Shown in pieces: positions 55,069-64,000 of a stretch of DNA of 64,000 nucleotides. Source of the DNA: Symsagittifera roscoffensis (taxonomy: Eukaryota; Xenacoelomorpha; Acoela; Convolutidae). The position numbers and the translations under genes were made by a program. The notes beneath the pieces are model-generated. The model was not told the DNA's origin. It searched no databases and saw nothing but the letters and a program-made list of their open reading frames with translations. The first letter of the stretch is position 1, and every line of letters begins with the position of its first letter. The DNA lies in assembly GCF_963678635.1 (NCBI RefSeq), contig NC_087070.1, forward strand, positions 7,536,539-7,600,538, read 5' to 3'.

Positions 55069-55086
55069 AGACTGCTGGCTGCGCCA
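55069..55086 (-). other. Primer-binding site
   Basis: On the - strand TGGCGCAGCCAGCAGTCT directly follows the 5' LTR. It starts with TGG, the complement of a tRNA CCA end. It resembles the TGGCGCAG-type sites that some insect gypsy elements use; the tRNA was not assigned. Confidence 0.75.
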
Positions 55087-55302
55087 TGTTGAGAATGATA
55101 AAACGTTAGTCGTTCAATCGAATATTCCAATACAAAGTTAGTCAACTTAATCTTACAAAGTTAGCATAAAAAGTGGTTGTAAAAAGTATCCAAGGGTGAC
55201 AGACTGTTCCAAGGACAAACACCTGCTTAATAGATTAATTTAACATCACGAGTGACAATTGATTGACAGCTTGCAATGTGAACTAAATAACGCTATACAA
55301 CA
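55087..55302 (-). repeat. 5' LTR (right on the + strand)
   Basis: 216 bases, same ends as 49092-49307. Confidence 0.93.
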
Positions 55303-55495
55303 AATTTTGAATTTTTTTTTCTTTATTTATTGTTTTTCACTCCGTTTTTGAGAACAAATGTAGTCATTTATTTCTAACTTACTAATTTTTTGACGTGTTT
55401 TTATAGTTTTTCCTGTCACACCCACACACTAAAAACGGCACTAATTTGAAGAAGTTTTTTATAATTGTGGTCGGAACATTGTAAGCTAAATGCTA

Positions 55496-56037
55496 AACAA
55501 GACTGCTCGTATCAGGGCGAAGCCCTGATTGTTCGACTGCTTTTTAAGGTTTATGGAGCAGTAATAAATTTGAAAAGTTAAATGTAATAAAAAAATGAAT
55601 TTTCTTTTCAATTTGAATTTTTAAAATCAAAATCATCCCCCCACACGCCTTATAAAGTACAAAAGGATAAATTTTGCTCCTTATAACAAATCAATTATGG
55701 CAAATAAGCTTCTTTCAACCAATTTGGAACGATTTCTAAGACAGATTAACTCTCCGCTTACGCGTTAATAGCGCGAAATATATCGCGCGTTAATTGTCCC
55801 AAATTGGCCAAAATTGCAATCTTTAAACCCTTAATCTTTAAAATTGCACTTTACGAAAAATGATCACAGGTAAAAATATCTTTTCAAATTTGAGCTCAGG
55901 ACAACAATATCTTTCGAATGATATTTAAAAATTCCGTCAAAAATGGCTAGTTAAAAAGTCGAAATTTGTCTGAAGAAAAAAAAAATCCACCCCCGAGCAC
56001 AAATATTCCGTTACTTTCGTATCGAAAGTCGGAACAA
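55496..56037 (+). repeat. Family A interspersed repeat, complete
   Basis: Starts AACAAGACTGCTCGTATCAGGG with the perfect hairpin CAGGGCGAAGCCCTG and ends CCGAGCACAAATATTCCG, the hairpin ACTTTCGTATCGAAAGT and CGGAACAA. About 542 bp. It is the best-preserved copy and serves as the type for the family. Interior: AACGCGTTAATAGCGCG, TATATCGCGCGTTAATTG. Confidence 0.8.
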
Positions 56038-56039
56038 TA

Positions 56040-58190
56040 ACCGGCTATGCTTTTTATTTTATGGAAAAAACTAATAAAAACTTTTTATATATTGAAAATA
56101 CTAAGCTAGAAAGTTAATGCTTTTTTGTACTTATGGAGCTGTATGGAAATTGTATGAAGAGCTTTATTTGAAAAACGCGATCATCTGATTTTTGTATTAC
56201 AGAAGCTCCGATACTACTTTGGATTCATTAGTAGTGTAGAGAAAATTGGTTTGAAATTTCTTGTTTTTTAAGCTAATTTTTATTCGGACTGAAAGTTTCA
56301 GACTGAATATAACCAATATATATAAGTATATATATTTTTTTTAAAAAATTTTTTTTTAAATGTTTTATCAAGGTTTAACTGGCTTTTTTTGTAATTCAGT
56401 AGTTTTCACTATAAATTTACCCGAAGCATTTCCTCTGATTGGCTAAAAATTCAAATAACAAAATAATTGCAGACAAAATCCAAAAAATTTGAAAAAATTC
56501 CAGTCTTTAAAATTTTTTTTTTTGCTTTTTTAAGAAATATGTGTCGTCGGAAGTTTCTGTCCTCTTTTCAGTTATCAGCTATCCTTGCTATTATGTTTTA
56601 TATTCAAACTTACACAATTTACATACAATAAAAGATCAAACGCGTGCCTTCGGTCAATCAAAGTTACTTTACCAGAAACGATTCTATCAGACAACACTAT
56701 TAATTTTTCAGTCAGAAACATAAAAGCTACCGCGAAAATTATTATCGATTAGTTTTCATGTGCAGTTTAAATGATTGAATATTTTCCGGTCAGCAATTCA
56801 TTTCGTTTGATCAACGCAAACTTGAATCGGAAAAGCCTCAGATCTTTAAATGGAGTACCGAAACTTCAGAACCCCCACCAAATTTGTCCAGTTAGTCAAA
56901 ATCGGTACCACCACATCAAAACGTTATAGTTCACTATTGAATCAATTGTAATGTTTTTGTCTATATACCTACATGTATTGATCAATTTTTGTAGACTGCT
57001 CAAATTTTGAAGTCAGACAAGAAAGATTTGATCAAATTTTAACTGTTTATGTGACATATACGCGGTACAGCAAGCGAATCGACGTATTTAAGAGCCGAAA
57101 GCATAAAACAATAGCTTTTCCTAACGCAAAGGTTTAATTTTGATCTTAGCGAAACCTTATAAAGAAAAATTTCAACAAGTTTGGTACTTGAATTCATGAA
57201 AGTTATGTTGTTTGAAAAAACGTGGAGACATTTTTAAGTTTTTTTTTCCATGGAAACGGGAGATTGCCATTGCATGTTTTTTATTCAGTTTCCAAAAAAT
57301 ATATATTTGAATGGTGTTTTTTGACAAATACAAATCTAAAAATATATACGGGCGGAGTATTGGTCTTTTGATGTGCGGCGAAAATGGTGTGTATTAAAAT
57401 CACGTGTATTTTCACAAGACGTTGTTTGTCTCAAGACTATATTTTTTTTAATTATCAACAAAAATATTGTCAGAACCATTTGTCAATCATTTGATTATTT
57501 TACTCTTTTTGTATAATATAACAATGTATTTAGCTCTGTCTTGTCTCAAATTGGAAAAAGATTCATAAGCCGACAATGAAGTCGTTTTTGGATTTTTGAT
57601 GCTCGCGAGTCGTCTTGTAATCGCCGAGAATAAGCTGACGAGTTTGATTTGTTTTTTCGTCAGCCCGAGTGATTATATGAACACGACTTGGCTAGGTGTC
57701 CCGAACGTCATTTGAAAACGAGAACCAAGGCTCCGAACTCGACCAAAATACACCGAATATAGAAAGTTGTCGGCTTTTTGTTACATAAGCCAAGATTACT
57801 TGTGTTTTAATATACTGGATAGAAACAAGTTTAAAATTTTAGATTTTCATTCAGAAAACAGTCGATGAAAATTCAGTCCGACTTTTTTGTGTAACAGAAT
57901 TACCAAATTTACTATAAAACAGAACCGATTGTAAAACTCGCTCATTGAGAAGAAAAAACATATAAAATACTTTCATCAGCTTATAAAATTCAATATTTAC
58001 CTTACCGCTCATAAATCTTCTGAGATTCATTTTGTATTATTATTTGCAAACTCAAAATATACACTCAACAAGTTTGTGGTATAAACAGTACTGGGTTTGT
58101 TATCTAAGCATCTAGCCAAAGCATAAATTGTTCCAAAAAATTTTACCGATAAACAAACAAAACAACAAAAAATAATTTTGAAGAAGGAGA
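56040..58190. other. Region upstream of the FAD oxidoreductase
   Basis: Mostly AT-rich. A family H scrap lies near 56100-56165. The block 57570-57780 is less AT-rich with several CpGs (GCCGAGAATAAGCTGACGAG, CCCGAGTGATTATATGAACACG) and lies some 450 bases before the start codon. It could be a promoter or 5' UTR exon, but no TATA or splice evidence decides it. Confidence 0.35.
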
Positions 58191-58197
58191 AGTGAAG

Positions 58198-58384
58198 ATG
58201 GGATTGACCTTCAGTGATTTAGTGAAGACGTGTTGTTACTCTGAGAAGCAACAGTTTCACAACTATGACTCATCAATCGTGAATGAACCCCTGCTTGGAT
58301 TGTGGCGACCCTCGAATGGGGGGTGTACGTCTTTGCAACAGTGGGTGCAGTTAAATGTTGGAAAAAACAGCCCCCTAGCTACAG
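58198..58384 (+). CDS. FAD oxidoreductase exon 1
   Basis: ATG 58198 (AAG before, G after) opens MGLTFSDLVKTCCYSEKQQF.... The donor CTACAG|GTAACT leaves one base. No signal peptide is evident. The upstream frame gives no earlier ATG. Confidence 0.65.
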
Positions 58385-61300
58385 GTAACTAAACAATTTG
58401 AGAAAAAAAACCTAGAATTTTTTTTTTTCAGTTCATCAAACAAGGGCTTATCAGAAATTTTCAGTAAAGTGCCGAGCACTCGTAGATTGATCCTTTCCTT
58501 CGTTGATTCTAAATGATTCTAATTTATTTACAACCATAAAAAGCCAATAACTTTTGAAACATCAAATAGTTTTCACAAATGGTATAGTATGTGCTATGTA
58601 GTTTTGGTAAAAGTATGATATCTGGGTTCCTAAAATTAAGATGGGTCCCTGTATAAAACAGTTTACGCTCTAAAATCTTCTAAAACTTGCTTAGTATTTG
58701 TTTACTTGTGTTTTTGAAGTTTTGTCAGAAACTGCGGGACCTATCTTTCATACCTGTAGCGGACTACCAGACTTTTCTTGGTAGAAGCTAAACAGTAGTA
58801 ATTGATATTTTTTGCAGTGCTAAGCAGCTACTTATTTATGTAGAAGATTATTGAGAGCTAATTCAGGAGAGCTAATTCAGAATATTATAGTTAAACATGC
58901 TGTGGAAGAACTTGTTGTAATCAATAGATCCTTCTTTTCCTGAAAATTGTATGCGAGATAAATGAATCATGCAAAAACAAAAAGTAAAAAAAAAACAAAA
59001 ACAATAGTAAAAAAAAGATACTGAGCATCAGGCGCGGATCTAGAAATTTCTCGAGGGGGTGGATTTTCCAAAAAATTTTGAAAATTTTGTCGACCTTTTT
59101 ATTTTACGTCGACCGAATTGATTTTGTGAGGTCTCGAAGGTCGGTCAGTCGAAAATGGATATCTCAAAATAGTACCAAAGGGGGACCCTTTGGGTCGGCA
59201 GGGGGTCGAATCCCTGAGGGGGAAAGGAAAAGCGTCCATCCCCCCCCCCCCAAAAAAATTTAGCTGAGCATTTAGCTGCTTTTTTCAAGAAACCGATCAA
59301 AATGACTGAGATAAAAGCTCATCTTCTATGGTTTTTAAATTTTGAAAAGTTGTTGTTTTTTGCTGCAGGGGTGTTGAGTGATTTTTGGGCTACAGTTGAT
59401 GCTCAGAACACTAAGACAGTCTGCTCTCCGGCTGACCAGATTAGTGCTTTGGTTCATCTGGCCCATCTGGAGGGACTTCGAGTTCGTGCAGTTGGAACAG
59501 GCGCCTCGTGGAGCGGGGTCACCAAAGGTCAAGATATCCTAGTAGGTGAGTCATCAAAAAGTCAATTTTAGAGCAACATTTAAAAATAGAATTGCCTGAA
59601 TTGTCTGGAATTTGTTACTGTAGTGTTTTTTAATTTTTCGGCAGTAATTTAATCTTACCGCCAATATGTAACTTCGAGATGAGTTTTATGTTATTCAAAG
59701 CTCTAGAAACTGCTTAAATTGATATTTATGATTTTTTTTTTATAAAACCGCAGGATGTAAAAAAACTTTCTAAAAAAATTAGAAAAAAAACAATGCCTTG
59801 CTGCGCTGTTGTGTTCAATTTTACACTCGGTAATAATTGATGCCTACTCAAAAAAAACGAGGTGTACTCTAAAAGAGTTTTCAAAGGTGGTTCGTTCTTT
59901 ACAGAAACGACATGTCTTGACCAAATCACGAGTAGTCGTCCAGGTTTTGTGTGGTGTGAGAGGGACCAGAAGAGCTACAACACAGTGTCAGTCCAGAGCG
60001 GCATGTTGGTGAAAGACTTCTGCCAGAGGATAGATGAGAACTTCGGGCTGGCTCTCCCGGTGTTGGGAAACTACGCCGGACAGACTGTGGGCGGTCTGGT
60101 TGCTACTTCCAGTCATGGATCATCCAAGCACTGCATGACTATGGTTAGTTCCAGTGAACAATTTCAATCCTGTAATTTCAATCCTGTGAACAAAAGGAAC
60201 ATAATTAATTTTATTTGGTAAAAAAAATGGTTGTTTCTTTCTGAAAAAAATATAGATAAAATTTTCAAAAGTTTTTCAAAAACTTTTCACAAAGAAAAAA
60301 TCTTGGTACGCCAATGAATCGACCATTTTACCAATCATGGAATTCAGATCATTACCATTCACTGTCCACTAAAAGCATCAAAAATGGCAGATAAAATTAA
60401 AGATTCTTATTTAACGTTTAAGGCAAGCTACGTGCACTCTTTGCATCTAGTCACGGAAGGGGGAGTGAAGATCAAACTAAGATATCAGAAGCCGAATGAA
60501 AAGCCGACAAGTCTCGACCAAGTGTCCAAACTCATCTCCGAACGACTCGCCAATTTCTCTCCATTCCACGAACCCATCGAAGTAGCCAACGACTTCATAA
60601 CCGAATCGGCGATCGTGTCACTCGGCTGTTTTGGAGTCGTTTACGAACTTGAGTTTTACTGCGAGGCGGCGTACGATATCGCCGAGACCCGAATAGCGTT
60701 TGAAATTCCCGAAAAGTGCATTGACTCGTCCGAAGGCGTGATCACTCTACCTCATATAATACGAAACGGTCTCGGAATGTACCCGAGTAGCAAAAAAGAC
60801 ATTACAAACTGCAACAACGACAAAGACTCAAACTTTTTCTTCTCGTTTTTTGTAAACCCCATTCCAACCGACAACAACTCGATTAGATGCACAATACTAC
60901 AGGGCGCTAAGGTTTCACGACTGAAGTGTTCGGGTGATGTCTCGGCTCAAACCCGAGTGCAGTCATCAAACCGAAATGATTCGTTAAAGCGAAGTGAATC
61001 GCCAAAAACCGAAGTAAATTTGAGCGCCGAAAAGTGTAGTTGTGCTTTATGTTGGATCACGTGCGGAAATGTATGCGAAAGAAGAGGTCTTAACACGACG
61101 ATTCAGCTGATTCAAAAGGACATAGCGGCCGCTGGTTTGCACACTATTTCCTTATTTGGTAGTGAATCTATGAAACGGGAGGCCACTACTTTCGCCATGT
61201 ATGGATTCGAACACTCAGCTACTCGAATTGACAAGTGGTTCGAAATCTTGCAGATAACCCAAGGACATATACAGTAAGTAAATTTACAATTTTGGAGTGC

Positions 61301-63619
61301 GGTCAAAAAGTAGACGTGCCATAAAGTAGACAAATCGGAAGCCAATCACAAGCGAGTCTTATAAGTAGACAAGTCGTAAGCCAATCACTATCAAGACATA
61401 CGAAGTAATTTCTTTTTCTCAATTCTGATTGGATTACGAAGTGTCTACCTTATGGCATGTCTACTTTTTGCAACGTAACCCTAATTTCGTTCTCGTCTAC
61501 ATGAAAAAAAAAGTATAATTTGACAAAGTATTCAGCGCGAAAAAAAACGGCGTGAGGTGAACTTAATTGTTTTGAATTATTCAAACTGGTTTTCTTCTCA
61601 ATTTTGACATCAGCGAGCAGACCTGTTAAAATTTTTTAATCTTTTCAACAAGCAAAAAAAAACAGGTATCAAAAGTCAATCTAGCCTAAACAACAACAAA
61701 AATAATAAAAGGGACAACCAAATTTTTTAGCAGTTTATAATCATTTAGATTTGTAGTTATGCTTTGTCGATTAATCAGTACACGCCATTATAACTGTAAA
61801 CGTGAGTGGTCTGACTAAATTCAAAACTTCAAATTCAACAAAAAAAATAGACCGTTGAATTCAGTTTTTGAGGTGATCTAGACTTATTGAATTCAATTAA
61901 TTCTCAGTGCAAAGGTAATAGTTTTCATTGCATGCGTTTCGTCATGTTTATGCTTCGCAAATTTTGCTGAAGTTAGAGTCGACAAAAATGCGGTAAATCT
62001 TGTCAACATAAAAACGAGGCAAAATGAGACTCGTCGAGACATTTAACTTAAGGCTACGACAACAATCCGACTGGATTTCCAGCCGTAGCGACTCTGAGCC
62101 TCGAATTTAAACATGTCAAGTACATAAAATTATTGCCAAAGAGGGTATAATTTTTTTTGTGATGATCACCAAAAACTAATCAATTACAATAGTTGTTTTT
62201 TTTTCAAAAGCTGGTCGGTATTTTTTTCTTGGGTCTTCCAATCATATATTTTTGAAATGCATATGATAGAAATCAAAAATTTAAAGTTTAGTACATCTCT
62301 AAATATCCTTAAGCAGCTTATTACCCGATACCATTCTTTGTTTTTCAGTAAATATCTTTAATTTTTTCCAAGTTCGAATTTGAATTTTCACGGTTTGAAT
62401 TTTGATTTTATAAAATTCATTGAAATTCCGTTCTTAAAATGAAGGCAAACTCCCTTATCGAGCAGTAAAAATGTAAAGATCATGAAAAACGTGATCATGT
62501 TCTAGTTACAAAAAGGGAATTTAATTTCTAGAAAAGCCAGTGGAAAAAAAACTTACCTATTGATCCAATTTTCTCAAATTAATTTACTTTATTAGAAAAA
62601 TTGTCAACCATAAATTGCTCTTGAAATCGAAAAAATTGTGAGGTCGTGTACTCTTCATCGAAATTCGTTAATGATTTTTTTCCTGTTTTCTTACGTTTAT
62701 TGACTTTGTTGGATATGTTTCTTGTATATAGCTTGAAAGCTTTGACTTTGAAAAAAAATCAGTGCTGGAAAATCTGGGCAAACTTTTGTCACAGATTTAA
62801 TTGCACCTTGTCATTTAAAACCCACAAAAAATAATTTGATTTCTTTTCGGCTCCACACAAAAAAAATTTTTTAGGTCAGAAAAATTTTGCTTTCCAAAAT
62901 AAAACTTCGCATTAGAGCAATTTGCCAACTTTGACTAAAAGTTGTATAACAATCAAGCGACAACGTTTGATAGCGCTAAACTAGAAACCTTGAAATCTAT
63001 TTTTTTTTTATTTAGCAGAATTCCAAAATTCGAAATTAAAGATTGTAAAAGATTCAAAAAAACATACCATAAAGGTAAACAAACGTAACACCTTTTATGG
63101 GCATCACAATTAAGCCATAAATAATTATACAGTCTTCATATTCTTTCTTTTCTTTTGTTTTTCGTCGCTTTGAAGATCGGACCTTTTTATGCAAGCGCGG
63201 TTTTGATAATATGCTGTGGTTTTTCTTTTGTCTCAAAGTTGGCATCAAAATACATAGTTTTAAAGTTGGTATAGTTATTTTGGCTCATTTTTGCATTGTT
63301 TAAATTTTTAAAATTCTTGCTTCATTAAATATTAATTGACTTTGAATTGTTGAGAAAAGTCGACAAAAAGGCGTTAAGAGCTTTTATCTTGAGATCAAAG
63401 CTTTGATAGTTATACTCAGACTAAAAATAATCGAAAAAAGTATATGAAAATGAAAACGAGAACAACTTTATACCTTTTTAAAAAAATAACCGCAGATAAT
63501 ATTAAAATGGATGGAACTTGAGACAAAATTTAATTAACAGAATAATTTATTGCAGCAAAAATCTCCAAACTGATGAAAAAGAAAATTGACCATGAACCTA
63601 AGTGGGGCAATTTTCACTG
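58198..63619 (+). CDS. FAD-binding aldonolactone oxidase-like protein (3' partial)
   Basis: Exons 58198-58384, 59369-59545, 59905-60143 and 60423-61273 join in phase (1, 1, 0), and 63556-63619 is a probable later exon. The protein has an N-terminal FAD-binding PCMH-type domain: VRAVGTGASWSG near residues 100-110, then GLALPVLGNYAGQTVGGLVATSSHGSS. A conserved VSLGCFGVVYELEF strand and a C-terminal part ending towards KWGNFHW (compare HWGK of the family) follow. Relatives oxidise sugar lactones such as L-gulono- or D-arabinono-1,4-lactone, often for ascorbate-type products; substrate here is not known. The usual His of G-x-G-H-S-W is Ala. Exon 4 carries a long insert rich in Ser, Lys and Cys. 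The gene continues past 64000. Confidence 0.8.
59030..59255 (+). repeat. Family E repeat in FAD oxidoreductase intron 1
   Basis: The inverse of the 24.5 and 36.4 kb copies: CGAGGGGGTGGATTTTCC, GTCGACCGAATTG, GGGTCGGCAGGGGGTCGAATCC and a closing C-run. The B-box-like GGGTCGAATCC is on the + strand here. Confidence 0.6.
59369..59545 (+). CDS. FAD oxidoreductase exon 2
   Basis: Acceptor TTTTGCTGCAG|GG, donor GTAG|GTGAGT. It reads VLSDFWATVDAQNTK, then SALVHLAHLEGLRVRAVGTG and ASWSGVTKGQDILV. This is the start of the PCMH FAD-binding fold. The Gly codon at the junction is completed from exon 1. Confidence 0.82.
59905..60143 (+). CDS. FAD oxidoreductase exon 3
   Basis: Acceptor TTCTTTACAG|AA, donor ACTATG|GTTAGT. 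Reads (E)TTCLDQITSSRPGFVW..., YNTVSVQSGMLVKDFCQRID, then LALPVLGNYAGQTVGGLVAT and SSHGSSKHCM. The Q-T-V-G-G and S-H-G-S steps are the family's pyrophosphate-binding region. Confidence 0.87.
60423..61273 (+). CDS. FAD oxidoreductase exon 4
   Basis: Acceptor ACGTTTAAG|GCA (phase 0), donor TATACA|GTAAGT (phase 2). Reads ASYVHSLHLVTEGGVKIKL..., SAIVSLGCFGVVYELEFYCE, FFFSFFVNPIPTDNN, and a Ser/Lys/Cys-rich segment (SLKRSESPKTEVNLSAEKC, then CALCWITCGNVC) not expected from typical family members. It ends IDKWFEILQITQGHI. At 851 nt it is by far the longest exon in the window. Confidence 0.85.
61301..61473. repeat. Family L small foldback element in intron 4
   Basis: TCAAAAAGTAGACGTGCCAT followed by AAAGTAGACA is inverted at TGTCTACCTTATGGCATGTC followed by TACTTTTTGCA. 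Arms of ~30 bases with about three mismatches, total ~173 bp. A partial internal echo ATAAGTAGACAAGTCG..AAGCCAATCAC occurs in the middle. Confidence 0.72.
61474..63555. other. Intron sequence; a coding exon may be hidden here
   Basis: Exon 4 ends in phase 2 and the candidate exon at 63556 needs phase 1, so an exon of length 3n+2 is expected between them. The least AT-rich spot is 62040-62130 (GGCTACGACAACAATCCGAC), which has a short open frame but no convincing splice pair or family match. Family I-like words occur at 62470-62740. Confidence 0.35.
63556..63619 (+). CDS. Probable FAD oxidoreductase C-terminal exon
   Basis: Acceptor TTTATTGCAG|CA and donor CACTG|GTGAGT. In one frame it reads KISKLMKKKIDHEPKWGNFH. 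PKWGNFH resembles the PHWGK motif near the end of aldonolactone oxidases. Entry phase does not match exon 4 directly. Confidence 0.55.
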
Positions 63620-64000
63620 GTGAGTGCGTAGAGTACACTTCATCAACCACCAGTTAATTTTTTGTTATAAAACTTCAAAGAAAGTCAATATCTATCATTA
63701 AAAAAATTATTTTATGATAAACAAATATCCTTACAAGTTAGCATGAAAATTACAAGCTTATGGGCTAATGATTTTTAAACATAAGTCAAATTTTGTCAAA
63801 TTTCGTTTTTTTTCTCCGTGAAACCTAACTCAAATGATAATTTCTAGAAGGAATATGCTTTCTTAACCTTGAGGTGAAAAGGTGAAAGCAAAAAAGGGCT
63901 CTTATGTGTATCATTTGAAAAACAGTGTTGCTCTTTATGGTCCATTTATGTCCTTGTGGTATTAGTATGAACATCACAGAACTTGTTTATTTCGTTTATC
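63620..64000. other. Downstream intron to window end
   Basis: AT-rich; no further exon was recognised. The FAD oxidoreductase should continue to the right. Confidence 0.4.

Larger units (their letters stand above)
49092..55302 (-). mobile_element. Ty3/gypsy-type LTR retrotransposon (fossil, young)
   Basis: About 6.2 kb between two 216-bp LTRs (TGTTGAG...ACAACA), read on the - strand. Gene order on that strand is gag, protease, reverse transcriptase, RNase H, integrase, the Ty3/gypsy order. A primer-binding site follows the 5' LTR and a purine tract precedes the 3' LTR. The LTRs differ at roughly five positions (about 2%), so insertion was recent. The coding part is nevertheless broken, with roughly seven or eight interruptions, so it is not autonomous as it stands. 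No matching 4-6 base target duplication is visible (flanks CACTT and AATTT). The base composition is less AT-rich than the host sequence around it. Confidence 0.93.

Overview
The window is AT-rich, gene-poor and crowded with repeats. Coding sequence is cut into short exons with GT-AG introns, so this is a eukaryotic, most likely invertebrate animal, nuclear scaffold. The species cannot be named from the sequence. A run of 200 Ns at 46376-46575 is an assembly gap. Boundaries and splice sites below were read by eye; a base or two of error is possible.

Host genes. (1) Three related genes lie head to tail on the + strand and make up a tandem family I do not recognise. Gene 1 is present only as its last two exons (7063-7161, 7481-7658). 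Gene 2 runs from about 16.2 kb to 30671. Gene 3 runs from 38164 or earlier to 45486. The proteins share a STAND box, a W...PAG...EQ..FG block, a DY..-DF.FL...W block, a CGI...HW block and a C-terminal GEGW(F/Y)Y(I/L)EE box, with charged helical sequence between. Splice phases agree along gene 3 and between copies. The 3' part of gene 2 and about 4 kb of its surroundings (27.06-31.26 kb) were duplicated to or from the gene 1 locus (2.64-8.2 kb). (2) From 58198 to beyond the window end lies an FAD-dependent oxidoreductase of the aldonolactone oxidase type (gulonolactone / arabinono-lactone oxidase relatives). Four exons are well supported and one C-terminal exon is probable. It carries Ala where many relatives have the His that binds FAD covalently.

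Mobile DNA fills most of the rest. A Ty3/gypsy-type LTR element on the - strand (49092-55302) has two 216-bp LTRs differing at about five positions, so it is young, but its coding frames are broken. A hAT transposon remnant (5557-6300) has a perfect 8-bp target duplication. A fossil of a family-B DNA polymerase element lies at about 8960-10350. At least ten short non-autonomous repeat families can be recognised because copies recur inside the window. I label them A to L: A/A' with terminal hairpins; B and C with GGCTCTTTT(T)CC ends and 8-bp duplications; D with TCGAC-rich tandem repeats; E with a B-box-like core; F with TAATCGATTA arrays; G and K with poly-G/C ends; H with CCCGGGTTGACC ends; I repeated in gene 3 introns; L a small foldback. 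Several are nested.

Region by region: 0-8 kb repeats, hAT and gene 1; 9-10.4 kb polymerase fossil; 12.6-17.4 kb dense MITE cluster around the 5' part of gene 2; 18-31 kb gene 2 introns, tandem repeats and its 3' end; 31-38 kb repeats and a tRNA-like SINE head; 38-45.5 kb gene 3; 46-56 kb gap, family H element, LTR element and a family A copy; 58-64 kb the FAD oxidoreductase. I saw no rRNA, intact tRNA, CRISPR array or operon.
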